Below are positions 20,831 to 32,985 of a stretch of DNA of 64,000 nt, piece after piece; position 1 is the first letter of the stretch, and the number at the start of each line of letters is the position of its first letter. Under the pieces are notes generated by a model. That model worked only from the letters and a program-made list of their open reading frames with translations, ran no database searches and was not told the DNA's origin. Origin of the DNA: Rhizophagus irregularis (taxonomy: Eukaryota > Glomeromycota > Glomeromycetes > Glomerales > Glomeraceae); assembly GCF_026210795.1 (NCBI RefSeq), contig NC_089441.1, positions 3,968,001 to 4,032,000 of the forward strand, given 5' to 3'. The translations under genes and the position numbers were made by a program.

Positions 20831-21571
20831 CTATCAATGGCGCAAAAATTTAAAATATGAAGCTCAAGAACAAAAGTACTTTAGTTTGAATAATTGTATT
20901 ATTTTATTATTATTTTTGTAACATGTGAAAACATAACTATAGAATACAAATATATTAAATTAATTAATAATAAAATGCTTTTTGTTAAAAAAATAATATT
21001 ATGTCTAGTAGAGAGATTCTAAACTTTCACTAAGCGATTCACAACCTTTTTGGAACTTCTTTTGATATTTTCTCCAAAATATAATATTTGAGTCTAAATA
21101 AAAACTATACCTGGTAAACTTTTGTCAGGTTCCAAAAGGTAAGAAAATAATATATTTTTTTTAATATTTAGTAATTTATTAGATATGGATGTTCTGAATA
21201 GCACAAAAAAATTTTTGCACCATGATAATCAATTAAAAGTCACGTAATTACACTCTTTCCTTAAGTATCTAAAAGGCAAAAATTACCTTCTTGACTCTTC
21301 TCGCATTACTTTCTTGACCCAGTCAAAATATACATGATTATGTATGACAAAAATGTTCCTTTCTTGACCTGAAATGTGATATGTGATAAACAAAAAAGAA
21401 ATATTTTATTTTTTATTTATATTTAACAAAAATAGCATGCAATTTATCTGTCTTTTGCGAGTTGTGAAGCATGGTCAATATTTTTTTATTTCTATAATAT
21501 TGATAAAATTAAAATAATTTTATTTTATTTATAAAAGATAGCTGATAAATAGATTACATTTAAGAGAAATA
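20831..21571. other. Intergenic, AT-rich
   Basis: No gene seen. At 21295-21370 and 21915-21990 short segments are inverted relatives of each other (tcttgacc...gtcaaga; acaaaaatgttcct/aggaacattttt-like), bracketing the MITE at 21572. This may be a larger foldback element of about 700 bp. Confidence 0.35.
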
Positions 21572-21742
21572 CAGTTAAACTTTGATATAGCGAACTCTTG
21601 ATATAATGAATTTTTCAGACAACTATAATAAATTTCCCTTGTTATAACAAATTAACCAATTAAATCTCTTAAAATCTTCACTATAGTCTTATAGTGAAGT
21701 TAAGATCTGGACCCTAGGGTTCGTTATAACAAAAGTTGACTG
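21572..21742. mobile_element. Tc1/mariner (pogo-like) MITE, 171 bp
   Basis: TA-flanked (21570-21571 and 21743-21744). The left end is CAGTTAAACTTTGATATAGC and the right end, inward, CAGTCAACTTTTGTTATAAC. The ends resemble those of the pogo element at 25702-27886, which could have mobilised it. Confidence 0.85.
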
Positions 21743-22285
21743 TATATTAATTAGGTAATAAATACTAGCATAAAACTAAATATTAAAATAAAAAAAATAA
21801 TAAATTATTTTGACATTAATCATTAATAATAAAAAAATTTAATCTCTTTGTGTATATTTCTTGAAAAATTATGAAAATAAGAAAAATAATAACGTATTAA
21901 TATTTTTTTACAGATCAAGAAAAGAACATTTTTGTCATATATAATTATGCATTTTTAATCAAGTCAAGAAAGTAATACCAGGAGGATCAAAAAAGTAATT
22001 TTTGCATCTGAGGGATTTAGTTTTTTTTTAGTGTCAAAAATTTATTTATCATCCTGTGACACAAAAAACTATGCTCACAAAACTGGGTACTCGCAGATTA
22101 GAGTTATAGTTCAGTCATGTTCATGACCAATAGGAATTAATATTCTTATGGACAAGATATAAAAAAATTCTGGAACACAGAAACTCAAACACATGATCAT
22201 TTTTCTGAAAAATTTTTTATATACAATGATATTAGATCATATTTCATTTATTTTGATATAAATATAATAAATCTGACATTTAATA

Positions 22286-23336
22286 TGGTGCGTACAGTCT
22301 AAAGCTACCACTTTTTTATTTTTTGGCCAAATTTTTATAAAATCACGTAAACAAATTTCATTGGTCAATATTTACTTATCATATATATATATAGGTGGGT
22401 TTTTAGAATAAAATACCAATTGTTTAGCTAGAATTAATATTAATTCTGGCTAAAATGATTTATAAATTCATATTATCAGAAAGAATCTGTTATTTTATTA
22501 TATATAAAATTGTGATACCCATTAAATTTTTTCTATATTCATTAAGAATAATAAACATATATTTAATTTGTTTTAAAAAAGAATAAAGTTTAAACATAAA
22601 TAATTTCCATTCAGTTATTTTAAACAAAAATATTTTTATATTAATTCTTAATTTAAGACAGTTTATAAATTTTGGCCTGCATTATATTAGTATTAAACTG
22701 GCCAAATTTAGGATTGTGAAAATTACGTACTTACGTTACATAAGTTACGATACATGTAAATTACACTGTAAGTTACATCAACCCCTTGTAACTTACAAAT
22801 ATTATAATATATGATTAATTCCTATTGGTCATATTATGTGATCAAACTTTTCCAAATTAACGCATGAAATAAAATAATTTATCAACTTTATTTATTTTCT
22901 CGAGAAATTACATTTTAACAATTATTTTTTAAAATTAATCATTAATTTTAGAAATTGGAATAATTTTACTTACTAAAAATATTATTTCCTAATTATTCCG
23001 ATATCAGATATTATTTCCGAAACCTCCCAATGTAATTTACATGTAACTTACAAACTTAAAATGTAACTTACATCAAAATTTTTTAAGATACTGTAATTTT
23101 ACAACCCTAACCAAATTCCTTCAAATTTATTCAAAACATAGTAAAATAACCAAAATTAAAACTTATATATCTTATGCTATAGTAATTCAATTTGAAAAAA
23201 CTTTCTGTTATATAAAAGTATACTGTTTAAACTACAATATTACAGAAAGTTTTTTTAAAAAATATTGATTAAATTTTTTTTTCTATTCATTTGAAATCAC
23301 ATAATAAAAAGTGGTGGCTTTAGACTGTATGCACCA
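22286..23336. mobile_element. TA-flanked mariner-like non-autonomous element, 1,051 bp
   Basis: Long, nearly perfect inverted ends begin TGGTGCGTACAGTCTAAAGC, continue through CACTTTTTAT and are flanked by TA (22284-22285 and 23337-23338). No transposase is present. A hAT MITE is nested inside at 22709-23109, so the element was originally about 640 bp. Confidence 0.85.
22709..23109. mobile_element. Nested hAT MITE, 401 bp
   Basis: The ends are TAGGATTGTGAAAATTAC and, inward from the right, TAGGGTTGTAAAATTAC. Flanking octamers GCCAAATT (22701-22708) and ACCAAATT (23110-23117) match at seven of eight positions. The interior is rich in GTAACTTAC/GTAAGTTAC words. It sits inside the mariner-like element, so it is the younger insertion. 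Confidence 0.85.
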
Positions 23337-23512
23337 TATGAAAATATGTATAATTGGTAAATAATCCATTGAATTCTTTGAAAATTTCATTATCAATACC
23401 TTTTATAATTTTTTATATTATAAAAAACAGAGAATTTTTAAAAATTTTTATTAGTAATAATAAATTTCAATAATAATAATAAAAATTTTTTAATCTTTGT
23501 CTATCCTATTTC

Positions 23513-23788
23513 TAGTGTTCTACACGAATCGATTCATGACACGATATGACCCTGATTGTTCCTAAATAATAAAAACGTATTTCACGAATAACTTTTAATT
23601 TAGCAGTCCGATTTTGATGATCTTTTTTTATTTTGATCAGAGTAACGAGACCTATCAATTAAAAAAATGATTATTAAAATTGGATCACTAGATCCTGAGA
23701 TAATAATTTTTGAAGGTTAAATCGAGTCTGAATCAAGTCTGAATCAAATTGAATTTCAGAGAAGAAATTTGATTCGTGTAGAATACTA
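23513..23788. mobile_element. hAT MITE, 276 bp
   Basis: The ends are TAGTGTTCTACACGAATC and, inward from the right, TAGTATTCTACACGAATC. Flanking octamers CCTATTTC (23505-23512) and CCTATTCC (23789-23796) match at seven of eight positions. The interior carries a block (23605-23700) also seen at 13390-13510 and 45080-45200. Confidence 0.88.
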
Positions 23789-23799
23789 CCTATTCCTAA

Positions 23800-25690
23800 A
23801 AAATAATACATATATTAATAAGATTTTTTTAATAGAATTTTGCTAACTTGCTCCTTTAGGTTAAATAATTTGGATTAAATCCTCTCAATGTCAGACAAAA
23901 ATTTTAACATCCATTTTCCAGATAGGACATTTGCCTGACATCACTTACATTAGTTTTAATGCTAGTTAAAGTTGTTAAAAAAGTGTTCTGTTAGAAAATC
24001 ATCTTCCTATAAAAAATTTTTATCTGAATATTTCCATTATTTTTCTGTGTCTTCCATAAAAATTTTGTGAAAATGATATATTCATGGATATCTGTGTTAG
24101 CGAGATGAAAATTTCTATGATTTAAGACTATAAATTCCATTAAAATGATACATTCACAAAAAAAACATGAAAAGATAAAATACAGATCAGATTTTTTACA
24201 AGATTTGTTGGAAAATCATAGTATAACCAAATCCTCTCTTTCCTTTCTAAAATTTATATTTATATGATTTTTTACAAATGCAAAGAAATTTTTTTTTAAT
24301 CAAATTTCAATTTTTATCAGAAGTAAAATTTTTTTTTTAGATTTGTATAATATTATATGATATAAATTGACTAATAAGAATGCATTATTTCAAGATATTA
24401 TAAATAAAATATGTAATAAAATATTACAATTTTTTTTTTTTAATGATTTATATATATCATACAAACAAATTATCATAAGCTATATTCACCCAGTAGGATG
24501 CAATCATTAAAATATTACAATTAAGTTTACTTAATATTTATAATAAATTTGAATTTATAATATAAGTATTTTATATTAAAAAAATAAAAATAAATTTTTT
24601 ATAACTTTTGTTTTATTAATAAAAATAAATATATTTACTATGATATAGAAAAAATTTCCTTTTCTTAATATTTATTAGAATTAAAAATTAGGATTAGAGT
24701 TAGATTAAAAGTTAAATTAAAATTAAAATACTTGAATAATGGATAATATATATATATATATTTTTTTTTCTTTTTTTCTGCAGCGCATTTGCAGTTTTAT
24801 TAAAGTAAAAAAATAAAGAAAATACATACAAAGTAAAATTCTCTAATAACTACTCTAATATAATTAAACTACAAACCATAAAAATTTTTTATTTATTGAT
24901 AAAAAAAAAATTGGAGAAAATATGAGAAGGAAATTTTTTTAGTTTAGGTTTCCACTTAATAATATAACCATAAATTCTAATTTTGGTATAACCTGAATGT
25001 CATATAGTAAGACAAGAAATTACACAATTTATAAACAAAAAAATAAACTATTTTTGGATATGTTGTACAGTTAATCATCGCTACACAAATATTTTTACAT
25101 TTTAAAAATAGACAACTAAAAATAATAAATAATAAATTTCTAAACTAGGTAATTTTTTTTATTTTTTATACTCGTCATACTGGTAGTACCCCACGTGTGC
25201 ATTGTTAAGTGATCGTTTGATTCTGTAAGTAGACTTCATTTAGTAACAGGTCATCTTATTGTAAAGACGCTTTATCTTTAATGTAGTAATCAACGAACCC
25301 AATGGATAATATATTATTTAAACATTATTTATTAATAATATTATAAATTTGTTTTTATCTAATCTAATTATTTTTTAAATATTCATCAAATATTCATTAA
25401 TATTCAGAATTTAATGGATTTTTCAGATAATGAATAATGATCAGATCAGATAAATGAATAATAGATATTTTTAAATTGGAATACTAATAAAGTGAAGTAT
25501 AAAGAATGGCCAAAATATATTTATAGTATATGGCTTTATTACTATTAGTAAGTATAGTTCACATATTTTTCAATCTACTTTTTATTTCTCTTATATATTA
25601 TTATAATCTCTTGTCTTTATTTTTAAGTAAATAATATAAGTTTCATTTTTAAAAAGCAGAATGAAAAAAAGTTAGCTTAACTCTGGTTAA
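23800..25690. other. Intergenic, extremely AT-rich
   Basis: No gene seen. A TA microsatellite lies at about 24748-24764. A possible hAT-type right end (...TTGGAATACTA) is at 25498, preceded by ATGAATAATG words, with a weak partner near 25284. The flanking octamers do not match, so it is not called as an element. Confidence 0.4.
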
Positions 25691-25701
25691 TATTAAGAAT
25701 A

Positions 25702-27886
25702 CAGTCGCCACTGGTTATAACGAACCTGTTTGTACTGAAAACTTGTTATAGTGAACTAAGTTTTACGGAACCAATTTTTTTATAATAAACTACATTGGAT
25801 ATAATGAAATCACATAATAAATTGCTATATACCGCATCCGAACTCATTATAGCTAGCCCAAATATATTAGCTGCATATTTAGTATACCGAACTGTCACGT
25901 GACTTATATGGGATAATATAAAAGATGATCGCGTCACCATTACACGTAAATACTTTTTCCAATTTCTGTTAGTCTGAATCGGATAAATTTCTTCAAAAGT
26001 TCTGATAATACTGACAAAGAGAAAAGGAGTTAGTCTTTCTGCTAAACAAAAGCACGAAATCTGTGAAATGAAAGAGAAAGACCCAACACTTTAAAATGTA
26101 GAACTTGCGCAAAAATATAATGTTGGGAAGTCTACAATTACTGACATTTTAAGAGAAAGTGACCGTTGGCTTACAATTACAGAAAGCCAAGAGAATACTA
26201 AAAAATTTCGCAGACCAAAATAAAAAAAGGCAGCAACTGGAAGGTGCACTTGGTTTATGGGTTGACAACGCACTTAATCTAAACAAGATATTGATGGTAA
26301 TATCTTAAAGGTAAAGGCAAGCTATTTTGCCGAACAGTTTTCAATAAGAAGATTTTATCATTCAGAGGGTTGGTTAGGTGGCTTTAAAAAACGGCATGGT
26401 TTGCGTCGAATTTAAAAAGCAAGGTGAAGCTGAAAGTGCTCCTTCAGCTGAATCGATAGAAAGAGATCATTTTGCTTTACAACAGCTCTTGCACGCCTAC
26501 CCTGAAGACATTTGGAATGGTGATGAAACTGGCCTATTCTGGAAGATGGAACCTTCTAGAGTTTTGGCACGTAATTATCTATCGGGGCAAAAAGAGAAAT
26601 CCTGTGTTACAATATTTTGTGCAACAAATGCAACCGCCAGTGGAAAATGACGCTAATATTTATTCGCAAATACAAAACTCAATCGTGTTATGAAAAACAT
26701 TAATTATAAAAACCTTCCAGTTTATTACTTTTGGAATAAAAAAGCATGGATGCAAGTTAGCATTTTTAATGAAGTTCTTCTTAAACTCAATGAAATAATG
26801 AGATGAAAAAGACAAAAAATAATTTTTTTAATTGACAATGCACCAGTACATCTTATTTAGATGAAACTCGAGAAAAGTTGGATAGTATAGATGTGAAATT
26901 TCTTCCACCAAATACTACCACTAAACTTCAGCCTTGTGATGCGGGGATCATTCATTCATTTAAGTGTCATTACAAACGCCTTTTCATTCAGAATAGGATT
27001 GATGCGATATACGATGCATAAGTGAGACGGTATCGTGAAGTTAACTTGCGATTATACCATTTATGACGCTCTACAGAATGCGGCTGAAGCATGGTCAATA
27101 GTATCTTCTCAAACGATTTCAAACTGTTGGAAGAAAACGGGTATTCTTCCACCAAGTATTAACGAAACTGGAGAATTTCCTAATAATGATTCAGCATTTT
27201 CTGATGATAGGTATGCAAAATTATATAATATAATTTTTTTAAAATTAACATTAACTTCTATTTTTCTTAGTTTTGATATGGATATTGATGAACTTGAAGC
27301 GTTAATTTCCCAGCTTCCAAATAGTGATCTTAATGCGTATGAATACCTTCATGTTGAGGATGATGCCGGAAGGTGAGGCTTACAGATTTTGAAATAGTTG
27401 ATACTATACGAAATGCAGATAAGGAAGAGGAAGATATGATGGATGAGACTGAATTTACACCTATATCGGAAAAAGTGAGTCCAATAGATGCAGAAAAGGC
27501 TATAGATAAAACTATAAAATTTTTGTATGAACAGGGACCGGAATTTGGTGATGTAAATGAAGAGTTAAGAAAATTACATAAAAAAGTAAAACTTTTAGTT
27601 GTAAATAATCTTAAACAGCTTGATCTTCATTACTTCCAATATAATAATAATAATGTTTAAATAGCTGGTTAATAATTATAGTCGTTAATAAAATAATATT
27701 GTAGTACATCGCGCATTTTATTAACTTTAATTTAAATATAATGGTCTATACAGTAAAAGCTAAAACTATTGGATAAAATTTATATACCGAACAGTTCAGT
27801 ATATAACATAAATATTATATATCGAATTCGTTATATACCGAACCAAATCTCTTGGAACGGCTGGTTCGTTATATCCAGTGGCGACT
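25702..27886 (+). mobile_element. pogo/Tigger-type DNA transposon, decayed
   Basis: TA-flanked (25700-25701 and 27887-27888) with inverted ends CAGTCGCCACTGGTTATAAC (left) and CAGTGGCGACTG's complement on the right, continuing into CGAACC. It encodes a broken pogo-family transposase on the plus strand. The ends are well preserved compared with the coding region. Confidence 0.93.
25990..27660 (+). pseudogene. Broken pogo/Tigger transposase (HTH plus DDE)
   Basis: The N-terminal helix-turn-helix is readable at about 26025-26230 (LSAKQKHEICEMKEKDPTL, then VELAQKYNVGKSTITDIL) with an in-frame stop between. The DDE region starts at 26378: EDIWNGDETGLFWKMEPSRV holds the first catalytic Asp (NGDETGLF). 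LIDNAPVHL near 26835 holds the second. LPPNTTTKLQPCDAGIIHSF near 26905-26965 holds the third, an Asp as usual for pogo. The C-terminal segment WKKTGILPPS (27130-27160) is followed by an acidic tail with a frameshift near 27375. Several stops and frameshifts make it inactive. A possible intron with a TTAG acceptor occurs at 27210-27271. Confidence 0.9.
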
Positions 27887-28329
27887 GTATCTATATTAAA
27901 ACTTACTTAATGGATATTATGCTTATATTATTATATATTTTTTAATACTTTCTTTAAATTTTTATATGAAGAGAAGGCCTTTTTCTTTTTCTTGTATTTT
28001 TTAGCAAAACTTTACAAGTTTTTTTTATTAGCTTATCAGATATATATTTCTTATTTTTTAAACTTTTTCTCAAAGAAGTTATGACCATTAACTTCTTACA
28101 TTTCTAAAATTTTAATAGCTATTTTGCTAAGTTCTAAATCCTGACTCTTTAAAAATTGATAAGATTATTTTATTTATATTTTTAATAATTTCATTCACTA
28201 GTAAAATTATTTTATATTCAGCATAATAGTAAAGATAGAAGTAGTTAAAGTATAAAATGTACTAAGATATAGTGATTTTATAGAAATATTTGGCTTAAAT
28301 AAAAAATAGTGTTACATTCTAAAGTGAGT

Positions 28330-28833
28330 AAAAATTTATTTCTGAAAAAAAATAAGTATTAATATATTGTTATTTTGTCAACAATTAAAACCACTGAAAA
28401 ATTTTAATATTTTAACAGATTAACTAGAGTTTAACTTAATAAGAAAGTCTTAAATTAACTACAAATAATTATGTGAAATAATGTTAAATATTCAGTTAAA
28501 GAAAAATAGGTTTTTATTAAAATAATGTAAGACTTTAAATATGATAAAAAATATAGATAATTTTTTGTTCACAAAAAATTATAAAAATTTATTTCTGAAA
28601 AAAAATAAGTATTAATATATTGTTATTTTGTCAACAATTAAAACCACTGAAAAATTTTAATATTTTAACAGATTAACTAGAGTTTAACTTAATAAGAAAG
28701 TCTTAAATTAACTACAAATAATTATGTGAAATAATGTTAAATATTCAGTTAAAGAAAAATAGGTTTTTATTAAAATAATGTAAGACTTTAAATATGATAA
28801 AAAATATAGATAATTTTTTGTTCACAAAATTAA
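28330..28833. repeat. Nearly perfect 252-bp tandem duplication
   Basis: The block starting aaaatttatttctgaaaaaa is repeated head to tail with a 252-bp offset (for example aataagtatt at 28351 and 28603). I see almost no differences between copies over about 245 bp. It is either a very recent duplication or an assembly artefact. Confidence 0.93.
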
Positions 28834-30440
28834 TTATCTTGAATTATACTACTGGAAATAATGCTCTTTTTATATAATTTAAATATTACAATACAATTCT
28901 TAACTACTGAACTATCTATCCCTTTAACTGAGTAAAATCCTAATATTATTTATAATAAAATTTAAAAATGAAAATAATTGATAAAATAAATAAAAGATGA
29001 TCAAATGTATTTACTAATTAATAACAACTGGTGGTTTAGTTAGGTTTATAGAAAAATAAAAAATATTATTAACTATGTTATAATTGATCTAGCAACAGTA
29101 TAATTAATCTTATTCTGGATTTATATTCACTAAATTTGAAAGGAAAAGAAAATGGAAATAGAAAAGAAAAACCAGTATAATTTAAATCAATAGATACAGT
29201 TGCTTCCAAAAAAAATGCAACATCCTATATCAATATAATTTTTATTATATAAATATTTTATTTTTTTTTTATATAAATTTAAATGTAACTTTTTTATATA
29301 TTTGTAAAATTCCAATAATTATCATAAATTTATATTATAAAAATTATAATATAAAAGTACAATTTATTTTTACAATAAAAATTTGATCTATAATTTATAT
29401 AAACTATTAATCAAGAGATATTTAATAAAGGTATATATATATCTTATTAGAATTTAAGAATTATGCATTTATATAATTCTGATCAATTTATATGTTAATA
29501 TTATATTATACATTTATATTGGATATTAAGAAACTTCTTAATTAAGTATTTGAATATTAATTTATATAAATTAATTTATTTAATATTTTCAAAGATTTCA
29601 ATTTATTTGAAATTAACTTATATATTCAAAGAATATTATATTTTATTTAAGATAAATTCCTATTAAATATAATATTATAATAATAAGCCATTTAAATTTC
29701 AAAATTCATTTTATATAATTCCAACTATTATAAGAAGGTTCTTAAAAATTTTTACTATCAGATTTTTTTATCACCAGTTTTTCAATTATTAATTCTGGAA
29801 TCTTTAGTGTTTAATTTTATAGTTAATACAGTAAAAAATATAGAATACAAAAAATAAAATAGATTACCAGAATTATTGGATTATTTATTTTTGATTTATC
29901 ATTTTAAATCATCTCTTTATAATAATATTCAGGTTTAAGATGATAAGACTGGAGTAGGAATCACTTGATCAGGAAATTTTATTTCATTGCATTTGTGCTA
30001 ATAAATAGATATACGTATGGCAGAATTACCTTCCTCTATAATTTTTTTCACTGACATTTCAAATGTACCATTTTTTTTCAATTGAATCTAATATTATTAT
30101 AAAAGTGATATATCAATTATTATTCTAATTGTTGGTCATACATGAGACAAATTCCATTTTATTTTTTTTTAAAAAAAGTAATATTGTAGTTTAATTTGTT
30201 TATATAGTAGATGAATTTCTTTTATAAAAAAAAAAAATATCTATTATTCGCGTTTATTCATTTCTATTAGATCTTGTATTTATTTTATTGTAAATTTCTA
30301 GATTATATAGTATAAAGATGAAAGGAAATCATAAGCGTACACAGAAAAAAAAATGTGAAATATGCTGAAAGACGAATTATATAGCAGTAAGTTGAAACCA
30401 CTTTAAGGGTATGATTTGAATGTTTATTAATATCTACTTT
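28834..30440. other. Intergenic, very AT-rich
   Basis: No coding sequence, repeat array or element ends recognised. Confidence 0.6.
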
Positions 30441-30448
30441 ATCTCATC

Positions 30449-31003
30449 TTAATTTCGATCCCAATTATCTAAAGCATCAAAAACCTTTCTCATGGAATCT
30501 TTGAAGTCTTTCAGATCCTCCGGAAATAACGTTTCAAATTTTTCTTTTAATTCTTTCGGTTCTAGTCGTTCTCTTTTATGAAACTCGGCGTTATTCTTTT
30601 TCTTCAAAATCATCAACAACTCGATGTCTTCAACAGTCATATTAATTTCTTGTAAAAAATTTCGCAACTTTGAAATATATTCTTCTTCATCTCGTTTAAA
30701 ATCTACTTTTCTGTTTCTGAGTTTTCTATTAATAGCAGCTCTCACTTTAGCCCATACGTTGGCACCTAATCTTGCTTCAACTTCTACAAAAAAATCGGAG
30801 ATAAAATTTTTGTAAAAGGATAAAGCTGATAAAGCTTCCATATTTTCAAACTTTTTTAAACCTTCTTCTAAAAGAATCACAATATCATTTGTGGCTGTTT
30901 TATGTTCTTCTATGATCCTACATATGTTTCCTGTGTTATCGTCTAGTTCCGCCCAATTTTTTCTACATTTATCCCAACCAACATCATCAATGTTATCCCA
31001 CAT
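30449..31003 (-). pseudogene. N-terminally broken paralogue of the orphan secreted protein, 184 aa
   Basis: Aligns with residues of about 76-258 of the protein at 19847-20629. The block KLRNFLQEINMTVEDIEL is identical, and the ends (DALDNWDRN versus DALDSWDRDDRD) and AINRKLR are shared. The frame opens at MWDNIDD. The DNA upstream (to about 31080) still resembles the paralogue's codons for SKLGCLLKNKLSLQED but is out of frame, with a stop a few codons before the Met. The signal peptide therefore appears to have been lost through a frameshift rather than lying in another exon. The remaining frame is intact, so a shorter cytosolic product or a sequencing error cannot be excluded. It has a two- to three-residue insertion (EALSALSFY) relative to the paralogue. 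Confidence 0.65.
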
Positions 31004-31080
31004 CTCTTTTTTTATGTCTTTGAGAGTTTGTTAAAAAAGAAGATTTTTTTACATCAAGTTTTGAAATATGTTCGAAGTAA

Positions 31081-32770
31081 CGTCATATAAGATTTTGTTT
31101 TATACAATTATGGTATAACTCGACCATAATGCACATGGCATCCTACTGATACAGTAAATACTCATTGTGATTTTCTGTATGAGTCATTAGATCGGTTAAA
31201 CCAGTGATTCAGACTGTGAAAATAAATCCGAAATGACGTATTCTTATAAATTATTAACTATTTTTTTTATAGAACTTTGTGCTTTTGACGAGGGTGAGAA
31301 AATGTCTATAACTCCAATAATTGGTGATCGTAAAGGGTTTTCACGTTTTATGTTGCTGATATTTATATAAATATTGTTAAAGCTTCACTAGATCTCTGGT
31401 TATCCCTTATATACCCTGGAATGATTGATGGAAAAACAAGCATTATTTGTTGCAGTAAATCTGACAAGGGGAACACCAGTTTAGTCGAGTGTAAGAGTTG
31501 ATTGATTACGGTGATACTTATAAACTAATCGTCTTTCTTGTAACATATACCAAGAGTTAGTATCGGCATACACATTAAGGTATTAAGACAAAAAATGGGG
31601 TTATCCAAAAAAAAACAATTCACCAAATTAATTGATAAGTGGATGAAAATTTTAAAAAAGTTCCCGATTGTAATTAATTAGATTGCATTATTTGCAAATG
31701 AACTTATTCTTTCGCATAAATGATAATTAAAAAATTTTTACTTTTTTACTTGTATTTTAATTTGTTAATTGGATTTATAGTAACGGGATTTAAAATAAAT
31801 GGAACAGAAGATTGAAAAGTCCAAATTTTTAATTTTGATCATATGACATAATTCTGGCCAAAATTAAAATTGGATAAACATTTGTGAAAGTAACGTGAAT
31901 GTTAAGTAGATTATTATATTTCAAAAATATTTGTTGCACTACAATTTATAGCACATTCTTTAATTGTTATAGCAACTGAATATATTCAAACAGCTTTTAG
32001 TATCGAACAATCATATCAAACATCGAGATTATACGTTGAATATGCAGTAACTATCATAAATACTAGAGTAAAGTAGCTAAGTTTGGATCTGGATTTAAAA
32101 AAATACACGTGAGTTCACGTTTTTATAATAATATGACTAGCCAAAATCATACTATTGATTGCGTGTAATATAGAACTTCGTGTATAAGCGCACCAATCAG
32201 GTTGGAAAAAAAATAATATGTATCACATTACATAAACAATTAGAAGAATACTGATGTGGTGATTGAAAAGGAACACGCACCAAATCATTATATTTTGAAT
32301 ATCTTTTTTTTTTGAATGCCACATCTACGTAACTCCGGAACCCTTGGATCCAATGCACCATACAATTTAGTTGTCAAAATTTCCCTATCCTATGAAAGAT
32401 AAGTACATGGTTTATCTCACATGTAATCAACATCGCAGACACCGTGATCTCGTATCACCGATTTAAAGCTAGTTTTTAATATAGGCGAAATCACGAAATC
32501 TTTATTAATTTAGTCAAGTTAGAGTTAATTACAATATAAATTCTTTGACACGCGAATTTTATTAATTAAGAAAAAAAGGATAAGCTTTTGTATTCATTTA
32601 AACACGTATAAATATCATATGAAATTTTTTTAAAAAATTGATTTATCACGACATATTGTCTTATTTTTTCATAGAGATTACGTTGTTGTTGAAATTATTA
32701 CCTTAAATAATCCAATTTTATATTATGTTTACCGTTCAAGTTTAGAATAATATAATCAAACAAAATTTTT
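31081..32770. other. Intergenic
   Basis: No gene recognised. It contains another ctggccaaaattaa word (31855), and the 5' end of the F-box gene's pyrimidine-rich leader begins at its right edge. Confidence 0.5.
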
Positions 32771-32785
32771 TAAATATGATTAGTA

Positions 32786-32985
32786 AACTTTTTTTTTCTT
32801 TTTCTTTTTTTTCTTCTTTCGATTTCTTTTCTTTTTTGTTGACATTCCTCCTACTGACACAAATTTTCTTTCGATTTCTTTTCTTTTCTTTTCTTTTTGA
32901 CATTCCTCCTACTGATCTCCTACCGATCTCCTTACCGATCTCCTACACAAATAAATCTATTATAAATCTCCTAAAAAGCAATATA
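32786..32985 (+). promoter_or_regulatory. Pyrimidine-rich leader of the F-box gene
   Basis: Long TTTCTTTTC runs and an imperfect repeat of cttttgacattcctcctactga and gatctcctaccg. In-frame translation from an upstream ATG at 32776 gives only S/F/L-rich sequence, so I read this as promoter or 5' untranslated DNA. Confidence 0.5.

Noticed and set aside
25284-25498. Another hAT MITE
   Set aside because: The right end looks plausible, but the TIR partner is weak and the flanking octamers differ.
25990-27660. Repeat-induced C-to-T mutation as cause of the stops in the pogo transposase
   Set aside because: Stops include changes not explained by C-to-T (for example an apparent AAA-to-TAA) and several frameshifts, so ordinary decay suffices.
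32776-32985. Upstream start for the F-box protein
   Set aside because: The extra 70 residues are S/F/L-rich translation of a pyrimidine leader; the family start MSKLNKDIL is at 32986.
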